A DNA stretch of 10,927 nt. Origin: JANYJJ01 sp043749975 (GTDB lineage: Bacteria > Pseudomonadota > Gammaproteobacteria > Burkholderiales > Burkholderiaceae_C). A model generated the notes under the pieces. That model was not told the origin of the DNA and searched no databases. It was given only the letters and a program-made list of their open reading frames with translations. The position numbers were made by a program, and so were the translations under genes. The stretch covers positions 1 through 10,927 of the forward strand of contig JAYVCL010000342.1 of assembly GCA_043749975.1 (NCBI GenBank), in the 5' to 3' direction. Within the stretch, counting starts at the first letter, position 1, and every line of letters begins with the position of its first letter. Below, piece after piece: positions 7,096 through 10,927 of this stretch.

Positions 7096-8895
7096 ATGAT
7101 TGAATTCTTGACGCGAGCCTTCGGGCCCTGGGTGCCCAGGGTCGACAAGCAGACCCTTCGCGCTGACCTGATCGCCGGCTTTCTCGGCGCGCTGCTGGTG
7201 CTGCCGCAGGGCTTCGCGTTTGCATCGCTGGCGGGGCTGCCGCCCGAGTACGGGCTGTACACCGCCGTGGTGCCGTGCGTGATTGCGGCGCTCTTCGGCT
7301 CCAGTTGGCACGTGGTTTCGGGTCCGACGAATGCCAACTCGCTGGCCCTGTTCGCCACACTCGCGCCGCTGGCCGCGGCAGGCTCGCCCGCCTACATCCA
7401 GCTCGCGCTGGCGGTCACGGTGATGGTGGGCGTGATGCAGTGGCTGATCGGGGCGCTGCGCCTGGGCTCGATCGCCAACTTCATTTCACCCTCGGCGCTG
7501 CGCGGCTTCATGAGCGGCGCCGCAGCCTTGATCGCGGTGCATTCGCTGACCGACCTGCTCGGTGTCGCGGCACCTGCCAAACACGGCACGGCGGCGCTGC
7601 TGGTTCACTTGGCCGAGCAACTCGGTGCGGCACAGGCAGCGGCGCTCAGCGTCGGTATCTTCACGCTGGCGGTGGTGCTGGTGCTGCGACGCGTGCTGCC
7701 GCGCTGGCCGTACATGCTGATGGGTCTGGCGGCCGGAACGGCGCTGGCGGCGGCGCTGAACGGCGGGCTGGCAGGCTCGACCGGGGGTGCGGGCGCGGGT
7801 GCGGGCGCGGTGGCGGTGGTCGGTGCCATTCCGGCCATCTGGCCGCGCTTTCATTGGCCGGCGGTGCAGCTTCAAAGCCTGCCCGAGCTGTTGTCGATCG
7901 CCTTCGCGCTGACCATCGTGGCGCTGGGCCAGTCGATCTCGATCGCCAAGGCGATGGCCGCGCGAAGCGGCCAGGCCATCGACGCGAACCGCGAGTTTCG
8001 CGGCCAGGGACTGTCGAACATCGTCGGCGGTTTCTTTTCGTCGTATGTGTCGTGCGGTTCGTTGAACCGTTCGCTGCCCAACCTCGAAGCCGGTGCGCGC
8101 ACGCCGCTGGCAGCGGTGTTTGCGTCGGCGTGGCTGTTGCTGCTGCTGGCCTTCACCGCGCCGCTGCTTGCCTTGATCCCGCTGCCCACCATCGCCGCGC
8201 TGCTGCTGGTGGTGGCGTGGTCGCTGCTGGATGTGCCCGGTTGGCAACGCCTGTGGCAGCACAGCCGGCAAGACTTCGCGATTGCCGCAGCGACGGCGCT
8301 GGCGACGGTCACGATCCGCATCGAGATGGCGATCTTGCTCGGCACCATCCTGTCGCTGGTGACCTATCTGCACCGCACCTCGCGGCCGCACATGCGTGTG
8401 ATGGGCTTCGACAGCACCGGCCACGACCGTCCCTTCGTCGTGCGTGCCGATGTGCCTGCGCCGCTGCCCGAATGCCCACAGTTGAAGATGATCCGCATGG
8501 AAGGCGAGGTCTACTTCGGTGCCGTCACCCATGTGGCCGACCACCTGCGCGAGCTGCGCACAGTGCCCGGATCGGCCAAGCATTTGCTGGTGATGGCCAA
8601 GAGCATGAACTTCATCGACGTGCCGGCTGCCGAGCTGTGGCGGGCCGAGCTGGCAACGCGGCGCACCGATGGCGGCGATCTTTACTTTCACCGCCCGCGC
8701 CCGCCGGTGCTGCAACTCTGGCTGCGCGTCGGCTACCTGCAGGAGCTGGGCGCGGACCACATCTTCGCGACCAAACGGATTGCCATCGCGACGATTTTCC
8801 AGCGGCTGGACCGCCGCATCTGCGCGCACTGTACGGTGCGTGTGTTCGAGGAATGCCAGACGCTGCCGCCGCCAGTTCCGCTGCCGGTGGCGTGA
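7096..8895 (+). CDS. SulP-family anion transporter with C-terminal STAS domain
   Basis: This 599-residue inner-membrane protein of the SulP/SLC26 family moves sulfate, bicarbonate, dicarboxylates or similar anions. The N-terminal signature ALLVLPQGFAFASLAGLPPE and YGLYTAVVPC is at about residues 32-62, followed by SSWHVVSGPTNANSLALF. About 10-14 membrane spans run to about residue 430. GQGLSNIVGGFFSSYVSCGS and LNRSLPNLEAGARTPLAAVF match the conserved later membrane core. The cytoplasmic STAS domain covers about residues 462-560 (LKMIRMEGEVYFGAV, HLLVMAKSMNFIDV). The C-terminus carries ICAHCTVRVFEECQ (C576, C579, C587). ATG 7096 is preferred over TTG 7054 because the added 14 residues are Ala-rich and lack homology-like content. 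A 12-bp exact tandem repeat encodes a Gly-Ala stretch at residues 231-238. The substrate cannot be told from the sequence. gshA follows after 77 bases. Confidence 0.93.
   Translation: MIEFLTRAFGPWVPRVDKQTLRADLIAGFLGALLVLPQGFAFASLAGLPPEYGLYTAVVPCVIAALFGSSWHVVSGPTNANSLALFATLAPLAAAGSPAYIQLALAVTVMVGVMQWLIGALRLGSIANFISPSALRGFMSGAAALIAVHSLTDLLGVAAPAKHGTAALLVHLAEQLGAAQAAALSVGIFTLAVVLVLRRVLPRWPYMLMGLAAGTALAAALNGGLAGSTGGAGAGAGAVAVVGAIPAIWPRFHWPAVQLQSLPELLSIAFALTIVALGQSISIAKAMAARSGQAIDANREFRGQGLSNIVGGFFSSYVSCGSLNRSLPNLEAGARTPLAAVFASAWLLLLLAFTAPLLALIPLPTIAALLLVVAWSLLDVPGWQRLWQHSRQDFAIAAATALATVTIRIEMAILLGTILSLVTYLHRTSRPHMRVMGFDSTGHDRPFVVRADVPAPLPECPQLKMIRMEGEVYFGAVTHVADHLRELRTVPGSAKHLLVMAKSMNFIDVPAAELWRAELATRRTDGGDLYFHRPRPPVLQLWLRVGYLQELGADHIFATKRIAIATIFQRLDRRICAHCTVRVFEECQTLPPPVPLPVA
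7786..7809 (+). repeat. 12-bp exact tandem duplication inside the SulP gene
   Basis: GGTGCGGGCGCG occurs twice head to tail (7786-7797, 7798-7809), in frame, encoding GAGAGAGA at residues 231-238. It lies in a poorly conserved loop between membrane spans and keeps the frame, so it is probably a replication-slippage expansion with little functional effect. Confidence 0.85.
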
Positions 8896-8972
8896 CCGTT
8901 TTCAGGTGTCGCAGGCAAGGTTCCCGAGCCTCTGTTACCGTCCGCGTCCAGACAGAATCAAGGAGACGCCGC

Positions 8973-10526
8973 ATGAGCGGTTTGAGCCAACGCCTTCGCG
9001 CACTGCCCGATGCCCGCCTGGGTGAAATGCGCCGCGGCGTCGAAAAAGAAAGCCTGCGCGCGCAGCCCGATGGCGGCCTGGCGCTGACGCCGCACCCGGC
9101 GGCGTTGGGCTCGGCCTTGACGCACCCCAACATCACCACCGATTTCAGCGAGTCGCAGTTGGAATTCGTCACCGGCGTGCACGCCAGCGCTCAGGCCTGC
9201 GTGGACGAGCTGACGCAAATCCACCAGTTCAGCTACCGCGCGCTGCGCGAACTGGGCAACGAGATGCTGTGGGTGTCGAGCATGCCGTGCGGCTTGCCCA
9301 CCGACGAGACGATCCCGATCGGACGCTACGGCTCATCCAACGTGGGGCGCGCCAAGAGCGTCTACCGCATGGGCCTGGGGCATCGCTATGGCCGGCGCAT
9401 GCAGACGATTTCGGGCATCCACTACAACTGGTCGATGCCAGGCATTTCCACCGAAGAGTATTTCGCGCTGATTCGTAACTTTCGCCGTCATTCGTTTCTA
9501 TTGCTGTATTTGTTCGGCGCATCGCCTGCCTTGTGTTCGAGCTTCGTGGCCGGGCGCGAGCATGGGCTGCAAACCCTCAAGGGCCAGACGCTGCACATGC
9601 CGCACGGCACCTCGCTGCGCATGGGGCGGCTGGGCTACCAAAGCGATGCACAGGCCTCGCTTTTGGTCAGCTACAACAACCTGGAAAGTTACGCCGCCTC
9701 GCTGCAAGAGGCGCTTACCCGGCCGTACCCCGCCTATGAAGCCGTGGGCGTGCGCAACCCGGGCGGCGACTACAACCAGCTCGGCACCAGCCTGCTGCAA
9801 ATAGAGAACGAGTTCTACGGCACGATCCGCCCGAAGCGCGTGATCCACCCGGGCGAACGGCCGCTGCATGCGCTACGCGAGCGCGGGGTCGAATACGTCG
9901 AAGTGCGTTGCATGGACCTCGACCCGTTCGAGCCGGTCGGCATCGGTGCCTCAACCATGCAATTTCTCGACCTGTTCTTGCTCAACTGCCTGCTCGGCGA
10001 CAGCTCGCCCGACTCGCCGGCCGAGATCGCTGCGCTGGCGCGAAACCAGCAGCGCGTTGCCGCCCGCGGGCGCGAACCCGGGCTGCGGCTTGAGCGCGGT
10101 GACGGCGAGGCGACGCTGACCGAATGGGGCGCGCGCTTGTTGCGCTCCATCGAGCCGATTGCGCTCAGGCTCGACGCACTGCACGGCGGCACAAGTTACC
10201 GCGCTGCGCTGGCGACCGCGAACGACACGCTGGTCAACGCGGAAATGGCAGCCTCGGCGCGAGTGCTCGCGGTGATGGCGCGCGACTTCGACAGTTCGTA
10301 TGTCGCATTCACGCGGGCGCAATCCGAGCAAACCAAGAACCGCTTGCTCGGCCTGCCATTCAGCAGCGAGATGCAGGCGCGGTTCGCAGGCCTGTCAGCC
10401 GCGTCTGTCGAAGCACAAAAGCGAATCGAAGCCAACGACAGCCTGACCTTCGAGCAGTATCGTCAGCAGTACCTGTCGGTCGAGCGGCTGGGCGCGCCAG
10501 GAACGCGCACGCCGGTGCGCGCCTGA
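8973..10526 (+). CDS. gshA: Glutamate-cysteine ligase (proteobacterial type)
   Basis: This 517-residue cytosolic enzyme makes gamma-glutamylcysteine from glutamate, cysteine and ATP, the first and limiting step of glutathione synthesis. Its length is almost that of E. coli GshA (518). The active-site motif RRGVEKESLR is at residues 20-29, followed by THPNITTDFSESQLEFVTGV. SSMPCGLPTDETIPIGRYGS, GLGHRYGRRMQTISGIHYNW (substrate/ATP site) and YNQLGTSLLQIENEFYGTIR are all characteristic, as is GVEYVEVRCMDLDPF. The start is ATG 8973, preceded by AGGAGA (8961-8966) at 6 bases. The same frame is open far upstream through the SulP gene but that part is a shadow. It may be co-transcribed with the SulP gene; I see no convincing promoter in the 77-base gap. 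It ends before a strong hairpin at 10534-10558. Confidence 0.96.
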   Translation: MSGLSQRLRALPDARLGEMRRGVEKESLRAQPDGGLALTPHPAALGSALTHPNITTDFSESQLEFVTGVHASAQACVDELTQIHQFSYRALRELGNEMLWVSSMPCGLPTDETIPIGRYGSSNVGRAKSVYRMGLGHRYGRRMQTISGIHYNWSMPGISTEEYFALIRNFRRHSFLLLYLFGASPALCSSFVAGREHGLQTLKGQTLHMPHGTSLRMGRLGYQSDAQASLLVSYNNLESYAASLQEALTRPYPAYEAVGVRNPGGDYNQLGTSLLQIENEFYGTIRPKRVIHPGERPLHALRERGVEYVEVRCMDLDPFEPVGIGASTMQFLDLFLLNCLLGDSSPDSPAEIAALARNQQRVAARGREPGLRLERGDGEATLTEWGARLLRSIEPIALRLDALHGGTSYRAALATANDTLVNAEMAASARVLAVMARDFDSSYVAFTRAQSEQTKNRLLGLPFSSEMQARFAGLSAASVEAQKRIEANDSLTFEQYRQQYLSVERLGAPGTRTPVRA

Positions 10527-10533
10527 GTCGCCT

Positions 10534-10558
10534 CGACGGCGATCGGTGATCGCCGTCG
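10534..10558. terminator. Strong hairpin between convergent gshA and small protein gene
   Basis: CGACGGCGATC (10534-10544) and GATCGCCGTCG (10548-10558) form a perfect 11-bp stem with loop GGT, 7 bases after the gshA stop and 8 bases beyond the end of the minus-strand gene. Neither side has a T-run, so it is not a textbook intrinsic terminator, but position between convergent genes suits a bidirectional end or 3' stabiliser. A weaker 7-bp stem, CGCGCAC/GTGCGCG (10504-10510 and 10515-10521), precedes it inside the end of gshA. Confidence 0.55.
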
Positions 10559-10566
10559 GCAGACTC

Positions 10567-10725
10567 TCAGGCTTCGGGGTCTACAACGCGGTCGTGTTCC
10601 GGGTCTGCGGGAATGCTGGCCGGCACGGGCCCTTCGTCGGGTTCAACCGGCAGCGCCCCAGGCTCGGGATCGTCCGGCTGTTCAACGTGCGTGCGTTGCC
10701 TTTTGTGCGATGTGTGGGTCGCCAT
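10567..10725 (-). CDS. Small Pro/Glu-rich hypothetical protein (52 aa)
   Basis: This 52-residue, probably disordered cytosolic protein has a short basic N-terminus (ATHTSHKRQRTHV). The remainder is rich in Pro, Glu and Asp, including EPGALPVEPDEGPVPASIP and the end DPEHDRVVDPEA. It has no cysteine, membrane segment or signal peptide. The ATG at 10725 is chosen because AAGGAG (10732-10737 on this strand) stands 6 bases before it; the upstream in-frame ATG at 10758 has no such site. From memory, short proteins with a VEPDEGPVP...DPEHDRVVDP tail recur in Burkholderiales, but I know no function. It is transcribed towards gshA and shares the hairpin at 10534-10558. Confidence 0.75.
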   Translation of the reverse strand: MATHTSHKRQRTHVEQPDDPEPGALPVEPDEGPVPASIPADPEHDRVVDPEA

Positions 10726-10749
10726 GGTGAACTCCTTGCGTGAAAACGC

Positions 10750-10761
10750 ATCGTGCACGAT
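10750..10761. promoter_or_regulatory. 12-bp perfect palindrome upstream of the small Pro/Glu-rich gene
   Basis: ATCGTGCACGAT is a perfect palindrome located 25-36 bases before the start codon. A 5-bp stem TGCGT/ACGCA (10737-10750) lies between it and the Shine-Dalgarno. Either could be a regulator site or part of the 5' leader. No confident -35/-10 pair is seen, so the role is open. Confidence 0.3.
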
Positions 10762-10861
10762 TGTCTACACCGCGTCACTCGGACGAGGGCGCAAACCGGT
10801 GTCAGTGGGTGCCGACACGGGCAGCGAGAAGGCAAGACATCGCCGCATCGGGGCTGTGCCA

Positions 10862-10927
10862 TCATTTCGATCGCGCGTTCGACGCCAAAGTCACGGCCAT
10901 CGTCTTCACCCCTCGCGCCACCTCTTC
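10862..10927 (-). CDS. Possible C-terminal end of a gene entering from the right edge
   Basis: From the right edge to TGA 10862 the minus strand reads 21 residues, EEVARGVKTMAVTLASNARS followed by a final K, with G+C-rich third positions. The plus strand is also open here (HHFDRAFDAKVTAIVFTPR) and shares the same third positions, so codon bias cannot decide between them. The fragment is too short to identify. The stretch 10762-10861 shows nothing else that I can support. Confidence 0.2.
   Translation of the reverse strand, partial: EEVARGVKTMAVTLASNARSK

Noticed and set aside
7275..8972. Very long plus-strand frame running into gshA that would make a 1083-residue protein
   Set aside because: Its first ~566 residues lie over the SulP gene in another frame and are Arg/Ala/Gly-rich shadow translation. 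The gshA start at 8973 has a clear AGGAGA and matches the family's length.
8896..8972. Promoter for gshA in the gap after the SulP gene
   Set aside because: CAGAAT (8953-8958) resembles a -10, but no -35 stands at a proper distance; it also lies next to the Shine-Dalgarno.

Overview
The window is a GC-rich stretch of bacterial chromosome. Gene content (a Burkholderiales-style branched-chain amino-acid-type ABC transporter, a proteobacterial gshA of the usual ~518-residue length, and a short Pro/Glu-rich protein of a type I associate with Comamonadaceae relatives) suggests a betaproteobacterium, probably Burkholderiales. That placement is inference from gene style, not a search result. I see no insertion sequence, tRNA, rRNA, CRISPR array or phage gene.

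Layout. (1) Positions 1-3341, plus strand: the 3' part of a high-affinity amino-acid-type ABC transporter operon. It holds the tail of a LivF-like ATPase, a periplasmic binding protein, and LivH-like and LivM-like permeases, with a strong hairpin between the binding-protein and LivH genes. (2) Positions 3376-5615, minus strand: a compact arsenic operon in the order arsR-arsC-aqpS-arsH. It has an ArsR repressor with C-terminal cysteines, a low-molecular-weight-phosphatase-type arsenate reductase, an aquaglyceroporin-like channel and the ArsH flavoprotein. No ArsB or ACR3 pump is present, so the channel probably provides the arsenite exit, as in the Sinorhizobium meliloti aqpS operon. A promoter (TTGACA, 17 bp, GATCAT) and an 18-bp near-perfect palindrome lie on the arsR start codon. 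(3) Positions 5650-6124, plus strand, divergent from arsR: three coding-like segments in three successive frames. They become one continuous ~158-residue reading frame if one G is restored at 5805-5807 and one T at 5948-5950. The protein has a His-rich segment and a Cys-Cys motif and I do not recognise it. (4) Positions 6082-7084, minus strand: a class I SAM-dependent methyltransferase and a small unrecognised reading frame. (5) Positions 7096-10526, plus strand: a SulP-family anion transporter with a STAS domain, then gshA (glutamate-cysteine ligase). (6) Positions 10527-10927: a strong 11-bp hairpin that could end transcription from both sides, a 52-residue Pro/Glu-rich protein on the minus strand, a palindrome in its upstream region, and an edge fragment of uncertain coding status.

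How the parts may work together. The ars cluster would sense arsenite or organoarsenicals (ArsR), reduce arsenate to arsenite (ArsC), let arsenite leave by diffusion (AqpS) and oxidise trivalent organoarsenicals (ArsH). GshA nearby supplies glutathione, a thiol that supports many arsenate reductases, and a SulP transporter could import sulfate for thiol synthesis. That wider link is inferred only from proximity. The most interesting loose end is the frameshifted His/Cys-containing gene that diverges from the ars promoter.
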